This document shows, piece by piece, positions 25,185 through 33,763 of a DNA stretch of 45,519 nt; within the stretch, counting starts at the first letter, position 1, and every line of letters starts with the position of its first letter. The stretch covers positions 1 to 45,519 of the forward strand of contig JAFGWC010000038.1 in the NCBI GenBank assembly GCA_016937695.1, read 5' to 3'. This DNA comes from Bacteroidales bacterium. Lineage in GTDB: Bacteria; Bacteroidota; Bacteroidia; Bacteroidales; NBLH01. The notes beneath the pieces are model-generated. The model did not search any database. It was not told the DNA's origin and worked only from the letters and a program-made list of their open reading frames with translations. A program made the translations under genes and the position numbers.

Positions 25185-27719
25185 TTAAAATGGATATCCA
25201 ATTCCGAAATTAAATGTAGTGTTGCTCCATTCAAATGCATCAGTTCCCAGCCATTTACTTTTATCTTCAATAACCGGATCATACATTTTAAATCCAAAAT
25301 CGAAACGGAAAATAAAGAAAGAAAGATCTATCCTTAAGCCAACTCCAGTACCAAAAGCAAGTTCTTTATAAAAATCTGAGAAACTAAATTTTTTATTTTC
25401 ATTATCATCATAATTGTCTATAGTCCAGATATTTCCGACATCAGCAAAAACAGCTCCTTCTATCATCCAAAACATGTGAAAACGATATTCGAGATTCATT
25501 TCTAATTTTATATCACCGTATTGGTAAACTTGCAATGAGTCTTTAAAAGTTCCAGGCCCAAGAGTTCTTGATTGCCAAGCTCTCATGCTGCTTGCTCCAC
25601 CTAAGAAAAATTGCTTCTCTTGTGGCGAATAATATGAATTTCCATAAGGAATAATAAGTCCGGGATTAATTCTATAAACAATTTGATTGTTAGAATTTAA
25701 AATTTGATAATATCTAAAATCTAATTCGACTTTAGCAAATTGAGCGTAAGGAATACTGTTTAGTGTGTAAAATCCTGGTCTTGTGCTGTTTAGTTCTTCA
25801 ACTTGGGCATTAACACTTTCTTCTTTTAAAACCGGACTAATATTTGTGTCGAGCGAATAGTAAACGCTTCTGAAATATTCACCTGCTCCAAGTTTGTCTG
25901 CATTTGTTGACTTGTTTAATTGAGTTAAAATATTGCCGGCAATTTCCAATTTTGACCTTAAATAAATAAAGTCTCTTTTTTTCTTAATGTCTTGATTATT
26001 ATATGTTAAGCTATATGAACTCCCAATTATTACATGGTCATATTTTTCTTTAAACTGGTTTGTATTAACCAAATCTGACAAGTATTCTAAAGAAATGTTA
26101 GTTAAATTTACAGAATTAAACTCTAGTAAGTCAAATTGATGTGTCAGATTTTTTGTACGCCAATCGTAACCGAATGTTGTGCTGAAAATATTTTTCCTGT
26201 AATTAATATTATTTCTGAAATTATAACCAATTGAGAAACTGGTTTTTGGGAAAACTCTTAAATATAAATCTCTAGTATTAAATGGCGAAATAAGATTTGG
26301 AAAATGCAGAGATGCAGTAATACCATATTCGGTTTCGCTAAAGTAATTGTCTGAATTAGAGATAGTTGCGTCTTGATTGTTTAGTTCGACTTTAAATTTT
26401 ACATTTAATATTTCAGCGCCACCAAAAATATTTAAATTTTGATAATAAAAGTTTGACGCCATTCCATATTTTCCTGAAGTTGTATTTCCTTCAAGTTCAA
26501 CAGTGAAAGATTGAGGTGTTGAAGGTGTTAATTTTATATGGGTATCAAGATATCTGATTTGATAACTAGCTGTATCAGTAAATCTTTCAGACTCCGTAAA
26601 ATCAATATTGATTAATCTGAAATTTGCAAGAGAACTGTAATATTTAAAAGAAGATTTCACCAAATTTAATTTATATAAGCTATCAGAATTTATTCTTAAT
26701 CCACGAGTTAAAACAGATTGAGAATATTTGTTTTTATTTTCTATCAGAAAAGAAATTTTATTGTCGTATTTGATTGTATCATATAGTGTTATCCTTTTTT
26801 CTTTTGATATAATATTTGAAGGCAAATAGTCTGGATAAATTGTTAAATTATCGAAAGCGTATTTTGAGTGATTAGTTTCTTCTACCTCGCCATCTGGCAA
26901 TACTTCCGTAGGGTTTTTTATAGTAAGTAAAATATCTGCCTGATAATTGCCAATAAAAGTGTCTATTGAAAAATATATATATTCTTTTGAAAATTTATAA
27001 TAACCTTTGTTAAGTAAAATTTCAGTTATCTTATTTCTTTCATCATCAAGTAATGAAGACTCTAAAATTTCACCTTTTGTTATCTTAGACTTTTTTAGAT
27101 GCGGACTAATAATTGACTTTATTTCTTTATCAGTAATACTGTCTTTGAATTCTCTAATTTTGTATGGGTTTCCTGATTTAATGGTGTAAGTTACAAATGC
27201 TCTTTTTTCTTTATAAGCAACAGAATCAAATGCTTGAGCAAGGTAATAACCTTTACTTTTTAAAAGTACAACTAATTGGCTTGAAGTTTTTCGGGTTTGT
27301 ACTGCGTTATATAAAACTGGTTCTTCACCAATTTTTCTTATCCAACGCGACCAATAGAACTTTTCTTTAGGCTCTTTGCCTTTGCTAAGTCTTCGTCTGT
27401 TTAATTTTTCTTCTTTGGGTTGTCTTCCTGATTCTCTTTTTTCTTCTTTAACAGGATCAATTAAATTGTAAATTCGAGCATAAGGGTAAAAGCCAAATAT
27501 TTTTTTATTAGGTTTTTGTTTCACGTAACTATCTAAACCGAAGTCTAATACAGATTTATTGTCGGTTTTTACTTCATAGTTTTGAAGGAAAAATTCTTCT
27601 TTAGGTACATACTTGGTAGGGCTGCAAGAAAATAAAAGAATAGTAATGAAAACTATAACAAAAAAAATGCTTTTAAAAATTGACAATTTTAGATAAAATT
27701 CTTTCACAAATAATCTCAT
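25185..27719 (-). CDS. tamL: TamL, lipidated BamA/TamA-family outer-membrane assembly protein
   Basis: The protein has 844 residues. A lipoprotein signal precedes Cys32 (LLFSC), and the mature start CSPTKYVPKEEFFLQNYEV is the signature of TamL, the Bacteroidota lipoprotein variant of TamA. Periplasmic POTRA-like repeats occupy roughly 35-400, including YTIKSGNPYKIREF and ILLNKGYYKFSKEYI. A C-terminal 16-strand beta-barrel of the Omp85/D15 family includes the conserved FFLGGASSMRAWQSRTLGPG region and ends FNFGIGYPF, with the terminal aromatic expected for barrel insertion. By homology it helps insert outer-membrane proteins or maintain the outer membrane together with TamB. No tamB is in the window. 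Confidence 0.9.
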   Translation of the reverse strand: MRLFVKEFYLKLSIFKSIFFVIVFITILLFSCSPTKYVPKEEFFLQNYEVKTDNKSVLDFGLDSYVKQKPNKKIFGFYPYARIYNLIDPVKEEKRESGRQPKEEKLNRRRLSKGKEPKEKFYWSRWIRKIGEEPVLYNAVQTRKTSSQLVVLLKSKGYYLAQAFDSVAYKEKRAFVTYTIKSGNPYKIREFKDSITDKEIKSIISPHLKKSKITKGEILESSLLDDERNKITEILLNKGYYKFSKEYIYFSIDTFIGNYQADILLTIKNPTEVLPDGEVEETNHSKYAFDNLTIYPDYLPSNIISKEKRITLYDTIKYDNKISFLIENKNKYSQSVLTRGLRINSDSLYKLNLVKSSFKYYSSLANFRLINIDFTESERFTDTASYQIRYLDTHIKLTPSTPQSFTVELEGNTTSGKYGMASNFYYQNLNIFGGAEILNVKFKVELNNQDATISNSDNYFSETEYGITASLHFPNLISPFNTRDLYLRVFPKTSFSIGYNFRNNINYRKNIFSTTFGYDWRTKNLTHQFDLLEFNSVNLTNISLEYLSDLVNTNQFKEKYDHVIIGSSYSLTYNNQDIKKKRDFIYLRSKLEIAGNILTQLNKSTNADKLGAGEYFRSVYYSLDTNISPVLKEESVNAQVEELNSTRPGFYTLNSIPYAQFAKVELDFRYYQILNSNNQIVYRINPGLIIPYGNSYYSPQEKQFFLGGASSMRAWQSRTLGPGTFKDSLQVYQYGDIKLEMNLEYRFHMFWMIEGAVFADVGNIWTIDNYDDNENKKFSFSDFYKELAFGTGVGLRIDLSFFIFRFDFGFKMYDPVIEDKSKWLGTDAFEWSNTTFNFGIGYPF

Positions 27720-28006
27720 TTAATAATAAAACTTAATCAAAACTGATTGATGAAAAATATAATCTTAAATACAAAAAAAAGTAATTCAAAATCAAAAATA
27801 ATAGTTTTTATTCAGATAACTACAATTTCAAAATTATAATAACTAAAAATAATATTGAGAGATTGATTCTTGATTGAATTTAAAGTTGTAATTAGGCATT
27901 CAATTACAAGATTGTCAGTCGAATGTAAATGCTGCTTGATTTGAAAGATTTACAGAAATAGATTTAAGTAATAAAAGAATCTCAGATTAAATTTAAAATT
28001 AATTTT

Positions 28007-28405
28007 TTATATTTTTGATTTATAATTTGCATATTTCATGTCTATAATAAGAATATGAGTCTTTAACCATTCTTTTAAAAAAGTTGTTATTTCAACAGAT
28101 AGTACCATTTTTCCTTCATTGAATTTTTTTTCAACATCAGCAACTTTTTCAATAAATTTATCGTGTTCTTTTTTATGATTTTCTGTTTGAGGGAAATTAA
28201 TTTTTTTCAAATACGCTTCTTCAGTTTTAAAATGAAGAATTGTATATTCTTTCATTTTTTTTAATAAGAGTGAAATGTTTTCTTTATTTGAACGAGTTTT
28301 AATGTTTTCATAAAAATCATTAATCATTTCAATCAATACTTTATGTTGTTCATCTAAAGAATCAACACCAACACTAAAAGAATTTTCCCAATTTAAAAAT
28401 GCCAT
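28007..28405 (-). CDS. Bacteriohemerythrin
   Basis: This 132-residue single-domain protein carries all seven expected di-iron ligands: His21 (DEQH), His58 and Glu62 (HFKTE), His77 and His81 (HKKEH), and His117 and Asp122 (HILIID). It has the usual N-terminal W-x-N/D-S-F-S-V-G start. It reversibly binds O2 and may serve oxygen storage, sensing or delivery in a microaerobic or facultative cell. There is no signal peptide or fused sensor domain. It is divergent from frr and stands alone. Confidence 0.95.
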   Translation of the reverse strand: MAFLNWENSFSVGVDSLDEQHKVLIEMINDFYENIKTRSNKENISLLLKKMKEYTILHFKTEEAYLKKINFPQTENHKKEHDKFIEKVADVEKKFNEGKMVLSVEITTFLKEWLKTHILIIDMKYANYKSKI

Positions 28406-28433
28406 AATATATATTTTTATAAATTTAAGTGTT

Positions 28434-28441
28434 CAAAAATA
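28434..28441 (-). promoter_or_regulatory. Candidate -7 box for the hemerythrin gene
   Basis: On the - strand this reads TATTTTTG, an exact TAnnTTTG match, 29 bases before the start codon. No -33 TTTG at ideal spacing. Confidence 0.4.
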
Positions 28442-28474
28442 AATAAAATATCGATTAAATCTTATAATTTAAAA

Positions 28475-28505
28475 TTTTGTATTAAATAAATTTTTAATAT
28501 ATTTG
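28475..28505 (+). promoter_or_regulatory. Promoter of frr (-33 and -7 boxes)
   Basis: TTTTG at 28475-28479 is followed after 18 bases by TATATTTG at 28498-28505. This is close to the Bacteroidota consensus TTTG-N19-21-TAnnTTTG and is the best promoter in the window. Transcription would start near 28512, downstream of the potential TTG start at 28525 by too little to leave a leader, and about 36 bases before the ATG at 28549. Confidence 0.6.
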
Positions 28506-28548
28506 CTAGCTTACAAAAAGTGTATTGTTTTTTACAAAGCTAAACCAT

Positions 28549-29112
28549 ATGAACGAAGAAGTTGAATTAGTACTTGATGTAGCAGAAGAAAAAATGCAAA
28601 GTGCTATTTATCATTTAGGAAAGTCGTTATTGAAAATCAGAGCAGGCCAAGCAAATCCGGGAATGTTAGATGGATTGATTGTTGATTATTATGGAACAGA
28701 TACACCATTAAAACAGGTTGCAAATGTTGGAACATCAGATGCAAGAACAATAATTATTCAACCATGGGAAAAAGCAATGATTGGACCAATTGAAAAAGCG
28801 ATAATGGCAGCTAATCTTGGTTTTAATCCTGGTAATAATGGCGAAGTTATAAGGATTAATATACCAATGCTTACTGAAGAAAGAAGAGGGTCTTTAGTAA
28901 AACAGGTTAAACACGAAGGTGAAGAAACAAAAATAAGTCTTAGAAATTCAAGAAGAGAAGCTATAGAAGAATTAAAGCAAATGAAAAATGATGGTTTATC
29001 TGAGGATCTTGTTAAACGTTCTGAAGAAAAAATTCAAAAAACGATAGATAAGTTTTATGCAAAAGTAGAAGAACTTATTGAACAAAAAGAAAAAGATATA
29101 ATGACAATTTAG
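28549..29112 (+). CDS. frr: Ribosome recycling factor
   Basis: With EF-G, RRF splits post-termination ribosomes into subunits. From the ATG at 28549 (MNEEVELVLDVAEEKM) the protein has 187 residues, the standard RRF length. The frame also permits a TTG at 28525, but that would add eight atypical residues. Hallmarks are LLKIRAGQANPGMLDGL, the TSDARTIIIQPWEK segment, NPGNNGEVIRINIPMLTEERR and the basic SLRNSRREAIEELK helix, matching the two-domain tRNA-mimic fold. It has a good promoter and a strong terminator, so it is monocistronic. Confidence 0.96.
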   Translation: MNEEVELVLDVAEEKMQSAIYHLGKSLLKIRAGQANPGMLDGLIVDYYGTDTPLKQVANVGTSDARTIIIQPWEKAMIGPIEKAIMAANLGFNPGNNGEVIRINIPMLTEERRGSLVKQVKHEGEETKISLRNSRREAIEELKQMKNDGLSEDLVKRSEEKIQKTIDKFYAKVEELIEQKEKDIMTI

Positions 29113-29144
29113 CAACCTATTACTAACCGATATATTTGATTTTT

Positions 29145-29184
29145 AAAGGAGTATGATTTATCGAAAAATCGTATTCCTTTTTTT
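29145..29184 (+). terminator. Intrinsic terminator of frr
   Basis: AAAGGAGTATGATTT (29145-29159) pairs with AAATCGTATTCCTTT (29166-29180), with two G-T pairs and a 6-base loop. A run of Ts to 29184 follows. Confidence 0.85.
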
Positions 29185-29265
29185 ATTTCTATTTTTTGAG
29201 CTATTTTTGGTTGACTTATTTTTGAAAAAGGCAATAAATAAATTTAAAATTAAAATAAACTTTCA

Positions 29266-30525
29266 ATGGAAAAACAGAATAATAAATTTATTTTTCAATG
29301 TGTAAATTGTGGTAAAAAATATCAGGAAAATGAAACAAAATATTTATGTCCTGAATGTGAAAAAACTCAATTAAGTAATTTGCCTCCAAAAGGAGTTTTG
29401 AAATTAATTTATGATTATGAAGCAATTATAATTAAAAATAAAATCAATATCTGGGAAAAGTTAATTGAAACAGATTTTATTGATTTGTTGCCAATTAAAA
29501 ATTTAAAAAGTATGCCGAACTTAAAAATTGGCAAAACACCTATTTATAAAATTGAAAGTTTTAATCAATCAAAATTGAAATTTAATCTTTACTTAAAAGA
29601 CGATTCTCAGAATCCTTCATACTCATTTAAAGACAGAGCCAGTTCATTAGTATCTGCTTATGCAAAAGAAAATAATATTGATACAATAATTGCTGCATCT
29701 ACCGGAAATGCAGGCTCTTCTTTAGCAAGTATTTGTGCATCGCAAAAACAAAAAGCTATAATTTTAGTTCCTTCAAGTGCGCCCGTAAGTAAATTATCTC
29801 AAATAATTATGTATGGCGCTACATTAGTTCCAATAAAAGGAAATTATGATAATGCCTTTGATTTAAGCATAAAAGCAACAGAAAAGTTTGGTTTGTATAA
29901 TAGAAACACAGCATTTAATCCTTTAACGATAGAAGGGAAAAAAACAGTTTCTTTTGAATTATTCGAACAGTTAAATTTTGTAATTCCGGATAGAATATTT
30001 GTACCTGTTGGCGATGGCGTTATTATTTCAGGCGTTTATAAAGGTTTTGAAGATTTGTTTAAACTTGGGATTATAGATAAATTACCAATAATAGTGGCGG
30101 TTCAAGCTACAAAAAGCGATAATCTTATCAGAAATATTGAAAATGAGCAGTTTACAGTAAAAAAAAGTAATACAATTGCAGATTCTATATCTGTTGATAT
30201 TCCAAGAAACTTTTTTATGGCTAAGGATTATTTGCAAAAGTATAATGGTGAATTAATATCAGTAAGCGATAAAGAAATTTTAGAAGCTTCATCTGAATTA
30301 TCAAAAAACACCGGTTTGTTTGCAGAGCCTGCAGCTGCAGCTGCTTTTGCAGGATTTATCTCTTATTACAATAAAAAAATGTTAGATAAAAATACGAATA
30401 ATGTAGTTTTATTAACAGGAAGCGGCTTGAAAGATATTAATGGAATTAAAGATATACTGAATATGCCAAAAATAATTAATCCTGATATAAATGAGCTTTG
30501 GGATTTGATTAATTTTAAAGATTAG
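29266..30525 (+). CDS. thrC: Threonine synthase
   Basis: This fold-type II PLP enzyme converts O-phosphohomoserine to threonine. The protein has 419 residues. The PLP lysine is Lys122 in SYSFKDRAS, the phosphate loop is AASTGNAGSSLAS, and LLTGSGLKD near the end contacts the cofactor ring. An N-terminal zinc-ribbon-like segment carries CxxC at 12-15 and 28-31, as in the archaeal/plant-like threonine synthase group. A paralogous role (for example cysteate synthase, which shares this architecture) is possible but less likely. No other thr genes are adjacent. No strong promoter was recognised. Confidence 0.88.
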   Translation: MEKQNNKFIFQCVNCGKKYQENETKYLCPECEKTQLSNLPPKGVLKLIYDYEAIIIKNKINIWEKLIETDFIDLLPIKNLKSMPNLKIGKTPIYKIESFNQSKLKFNLYLKDDSQNPSYSFKDRASSLVSAYAKENNIDTIIAASTGNAGSSLASICASQKQKAIILVPSSAPVSKLSQIIMYGATLVPIKGNYDNAFDLSIKATEKFGLYNRNTAFNPLTIEGKKTVSFELFEQLNFVIPDRIFVPVGDGVIISGVYKGFEDLFKLGIIDKLPIIVAVQATKSDNLIRNIENEQFTVKKSNTIADSISVDIPRNFFMAKDYLQKYNGELISVSDKEILEASSELSKNTGLFAEPAAAAAFAGFISYYNKKMLDKNTNNVVLLTGSGLKDINGIKDILNMPKIINPDINELWDLINFKD

Positions 30526-30558
30526 GGTTTAGATATTCAAAACTAAAGCTATTATGAA

Positions 30559-30686
30559 GGCTGTAGTTTAATATAGCGTTTAAAAGAAAGAATCACTATT
30601 ATGCTTTAATTGCCAGTATACTAATTACTTGTAAAAGAAAAGAAGTACAGATATATGAAAAATATGTGCTATTTTAAACTATAGCC
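30559..30686. repeat. 19-bp inverted repeat flanking about 90 bases (MITE-like or structured RNA)
   Basis: GGCTGTAGTTTAATATAGC at 30559-30577 is the inverted partner, with two mismatches, of GCTATTTTAAACTATAGCC at 30668-30686. The interior has no reading frame of note. It lies between thrC and efp. The form suits a small non-autonomous mobile element; a folded leader RNA is the alternative. Confidence 0.55.
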
Positions 30687-30763
30687 TGTAATATGCAAAA
30701 TCTAAATACAAAATAAATTATTGTAAGTTTAATATTAAGAGGTATTTATGTTAAAAAGTTTCT

Positions 30764-30771
30764 TATTTTTG
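30764..30771 (+). promoter_or_regulatory. Candidate -7 box for efp
   Basis: TATTTTTG fits TAnnTTTG, 32 bases before the efp start, implying a leader of about 25 bases. The -33 region is weak. Confidence 0.45.
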
Positions 30772-30802
30772 CCTTTTATACTTAAAAATAGAATAACAAA
30801 TT

Positions 30803-31369
30803 ATGGCAACAACTACAGATTTTAAAAATGGAATGTGTATAGAATTTAATGGTGATTTATTTACAATAGTTCAATTTCAGCATGTAAAACCAGGAAAAGG
30901 TCCGGCTTTTGTTAGAACAAAATTAAAAAATTTAAAAACCGGAAGAGTAATTGAAAACACTTTTAATTCAGGATTAAAAATAAATGTACAAAGAATTGAG
31001 AGAAGACAGTATCAATTTTTGTATAAAGATGATATGGGATTTAATTTTATGAACCTTGAAAATTTTGAACAAATACCATTAGAAGAAGAAATAATAAATG
31101 CGCCAAGTTTTATGAAAGAAGGACAAGTAGTAGAAGTTGTATTTCATGCAGATACTGAAACAGCTTTGTATTGCGAGTTGCCACCATTTGTGGAAATGGA
31201 AGTAACATACACAGAACCAGGATTGAAAGGCGATACAGCATCTTCTTCATCATTAAAACCTGCAACATTAGAAACAGGAGCTATAATTAATGTTCCTTTA
31301 TTTATAAATACAGGCGATAAAATTAAAGTAGATACAAGAGATAGTTCATATTCGGAAAGAGTAAAATAA
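30803..31369 (+). CDS. efp: Translation elongation factor P
   Basis: EF-P enters the ribosomal E site and relieves stalling at polyproline stretches. The 188 residues cover the KOW-like N-terminal domain and two OB domains. The tip loop reads [16 protein letters not shown] with Lys32 as the residue expected to be modified. The C-terminal block [18 protein letters not shown] and the ending [21 protein letters not shown] region are diagnostic. The phosphatase gene begins 32 bases downstream and may be cotranscribed. Confidence 0.97.
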   Translation: MATTTDFKNGMCIEFNGDLFTIVQFQHVKPGKGPAFVRTKLKNLKTGRVIENTFNSGLKINVQRIERRQYQFLYKDDMGFNFMNLENFEQIPLEEEIINAPSFMKEGQVVEVVFHADTETALYCELPPFVEMEVTYTEPGLKGDTASSSSLKPATLETGAIINVPLFINTGDKIKVDTRDSSYSERVK

Positions 31370-31401
31370 ATTTTGCTTGTATTATTAGTAAATAATTGAT
31401 T

Positions 31402-32637
31402 ATGACATCAAAAGCCTCGCTAAATAGATTAGAGTTTTGTAATTTTAAGCTAAAAACATTGCTTGATTTTACATTAGCAATAAATAAAAACTTATCTACC
31501 GATGAGCTGCTTAAAATGTACGAAAAACTATTGCGATGGAAGCTTAATATTGGTAAAGTATTAATTTTTGCTAATAATAAGGGATGGTCGTGTATTTTGG
31601 TTTCTGGAATTTCCGGATTTAAGCATTCAAAAATTAATGTTGAAAGAGATTTGTTTAAACATAAAGAAATTGTACTTGCTAGCACTATTGAAAATCCGGC
31701 AATAAAAGATTTTGATATAATAATTCCGATAATTCATAATCATACAGCAATAGCTTATGTTTTGGTTGGCGATATTGATGAAGAAAAAGAAGGATTAAGT
31801 CCGTCTATAAAACATATGCAGTTTGTTCAAACACTAACAAACATTGTAATTGTGGCAATTGAAAACAAAAGATTATTTAGAGAAAATATCGAAAAAGAAA
31901 GAATACATAAAGAAATGGAGCTGGCTTCTGAGGTTCAAAATATGCTAGTGCCAAAGTTAGATGAAATTAAAAATATAAAAGGAATATCAGCAGAAGGTTT
32001 CTATTTGCCTCATTATGAGGTAGGTGGAGATTATTACGATATTTTTAGATTAAACGATCATGAAATAGGATTTTGTATTGCTGATGTATCGGGAAAAGGT
32101 ATATCAGCAGCATTATTAATGTCAAATTTTCAAGCAAATTTGCGTGCACTTTTTGTTTCGTCGATTTATTTAACAGATGTTGTATTAATATTGAACGAGC
32201 GTGTTTTAAAAAGTGTTAACGGCGAAAAATTTATTACTTTATTTATTGCAACATATAATACTCAAACTAATGAAATGCGATACATAAATGCAGGACATAA
32301 TCCGCCTATGCTATATAATAAGAAATCGGAAAAAATAGAATATTTAACTACAGGATGTATAGGATTAGGAATGTTAGATAATATTGAAACTATTGAAGAA
32401 GGATATCTTGAAATAAAACAAAATTCAAAATTACTTTGTTATACAGATGGATTAACAGAATTAGAAGAATTAGACAAAGTGAGTTCGTCTCTTGAAAAAG
32501 TTGAATCTTGTTTGAAAAATGAAAATAATATTAAAGACACATTCAGTAAAATGATTAAAGAGATGAATATAAGCAAGTTAAATAATTCAATTTTTGATGA
32601 TATAACAATGCTAGGAATAGATTTTAATGTAAATTAA
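31402..32637 (+). CDS. RsbU/SpoIIE-type PP2C serine phosphatase with GAF-like N-terminus
   Basis: About 411 residues from the ATG at 31402; an upstream in-frame TTG at 31396 is less likely. Residues about 20-160 resemble a GAF-type sensor. A short coiled coil (about 165-185, MELASEVQNMLVPK) leads to the PP2C domain. Metal-binding aspartates are present in GGDYYDIF, IADVSGKGISAALLM, CYTDGLTE and FDDITML. These phosphatases dephosphorylate STAS-type anti-anti-sigma proteins and so control partner-switching pathways. No STAS or anti-sigma gene is adjacent, so the target is elsewhere. Confidence 0.9.
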   Translation: MTSKASLNRLEFCNFKLKTLLDFTLAINKNLSTDELLKMYEKLLRWKLNIGKVLIFANNKGWSCILVSGISGFKHSKINVERDLFKHKEIVLASTIENPAIKDFDIIIPIIHNHTAIAYVLVGDIDEEKEGLSPSIKHMQFVQTLTNIVIVAIENKRLFRENIEKERIHKEMELASEVQNMLVPKLDEIKNIKGISAEGFYLPHYEVGGDYYDIFRLNDHEIGFCIADVSGKGISAALLMSNFQANLRALFVSSIYLTDVVLILNERVLKSVNGEKFITLFIATYNTQTNEMRYINAGHNPPMLYNKKSEKIEYLTTGCIGLGMLDNIETIEEGYLEIKQNSKLLCYTDGLTELEELDKVSSSLEKVESCLKNENNIKDTFSKMIKEMNISKLNNSIFDDITMLGIDFNVN

Positions 32638-32650
32638 GAAGTTAACCAAT

Positions 32651-32685
32651 AAAGAGTATAAATTTTCAGTTCTTATTCTTTTTTT
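32651..32685 (+). terminator. Intrinsic terminator after the PP2C phosphatase
   Basis: AAAGAGTA (32651-32658) pairs with TATTCTTT (32674-32681), with one G-T pair and a 15-base loop, and runs into seven Ts at 32679-32685. Confidence 0.6.
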
Positions 32686-32691
32686 AATTGT

Positions 32692-32734
32692 TACAAGTTG
32701 CAGATTTAATGTTAAATTTAATCTGCAACTTGTA
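32692..32734. terminator. Perfect 15-bp hairpin between convergent genes
   Basis: TACAAGTTGCAGATT (32692-32706) is an exact inverted match to AATCTGCAACTTGTA (32720-32734), with a 13-base loop. It lies between the + strand phosphatase and the - strand GIN protein and probably acts as a two-way barrier. T-tracts on either side are weak. Confidence 0.55.
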
Positions 32735-32784
32735 GATTCTATTTTACTTCAATTTATTCGATTATCAGAATAATTTTTCTTTAA

Positions 32785-33510
32785 TTATCGATGTTTAATT
32801 GAACCCGAACCGGCAACTTTTGCATCAATAAATGCATTTCCCGAATAATAAATATCTCCACTTCCGGCAACTCTTGCAGTAAGTTTTTCTGAAGCATAAA
32901 CATAACAATCGCCTGAACCACTTACAGTTACCTCTACTTCTTTAACTTTTAAACCTGAAGTTTTAACGTCGCCAGAGCCACTTATTGAAATGTCTAATTT
33001 CTCGGCATCATTTCCGCCATTTATAACAATATCGGCAGAACCGGAAATTTTAGCGGAAATGTTTTTTGCATTTAATTCGTTTAACGAAATGTCGCCGCTT
33101 CCACTAATTTTTAATTCAAGATTTTGAGTTTCGATTTTTCCATCAGCAATTATATCGCCAGAGCCGGAAATTTTTAAGGCATTAATATCTTTCATCGAAA
33201 TGTAAATTTTGATTTTTTCGGAATGAGAGACATTATTTTTTTTCCATTTAATAGTTAGTTCCCCATTACTAACTTTTGTTTCGATAAGTTCTAACATTTC
33301 ATCGCTTGCTTCAATTTTAAAGCTCTGTTTATCAGATTGTTTCAAATAAATATTGGCGCTAATTGCAAGATTTATCTCAGTAAAACTTGGTAAATCTCTA
33401 TCTTGAGAATTTTGATTGGGTTGATTTCCAATTGCACTAATATTTATATTTACACTTAGAAATAAAACCGCTAAAATAATCAAAGATCTTTTTAATACTT
33501 CCTTTTTCAT
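32785..33510 (-). CDS. Secreted head-GIN domain protein (DUF2807)
   Basis: The protein has 241 residues with an N-terminal signal peptide (LIILAVLFLSVNINISAIG). The remainder is a DUF2807 / 'head GIN' beta-helix with a repeated core SGSGDI or SGSADI about every 20-25 residues (LKISGSGDI, ISAKISGSADI, VTVSGSGDCY, ARVAGSGDIYY, VAGSGSIKHR). The family is widespread in Bacteroidota and often sits near stress-response regulators; its molecular role is unknown. Export to the periplasm or outer surface is expected. The gene stands alone. Confidence 0.88.
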   Translation of the reverse strand: MKKEVLKRSLIILAVLFLSVNINISAIGNQPNQNSQDRDLPSFTEINLAISANIYLKQSDKQSFKIEASDEMLELIETKVSNGELTIKWKKNNVSHSEKIKIYISMKDINALKISGSGDIIADGKIETQNLELKISGSGDISLNELNAKNISAKISGSADIVINGGNDAEKLDISISGSGDVKTSGLKVKEVEVTVSGSGDCYVYASEKLTARVAGSGDIYYSGNAFIDAKVAGSGSIKHR

Positions 33511-33711
33511 TTTTTTGAATTTTGTTAAATAAAAAATTATTAATTGTGTTTATTAATAAGACGAAAAATAAATTTTAACGCTGCATGTTTTTGAAAATAT
33601 TTGAAAGGGAATTTTTGTATTTATAGGAATGATATTTTGTATGGAAAATTTCTTGCTGTGATAAAAAGTTCAATTATTAGTTAAACATATATCGTCTTTA
33701 AATAAAGATAT

Positions 33712-33744
33712 AAAAAAAAGACTGCTTCAAAAGAAACAGTCTTT
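33712..33744 (-). terminator. Intrinsic terminator of the double adenylate kinase gene
   Basis: On the - strand AAAGACTG pairs with CAGTCTTT (positions 33737-33744 and 33717-33724), extended by TTTC/GAAG, and is followed by a run of eight Ts. It lies 20 bases beyond the stop codon. Confidence 0.8.
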
Positions 33745-33763
33745 CGCTTGTAGATTTTAATTT

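Noticed and set aside
28525-28548. Upstream TTG start for frr
   Set aside because: It would add eight residues not typical of RRF and lies only about a dozen bases from the predicted transcription start; the ATG at 28549 gives the standard length.
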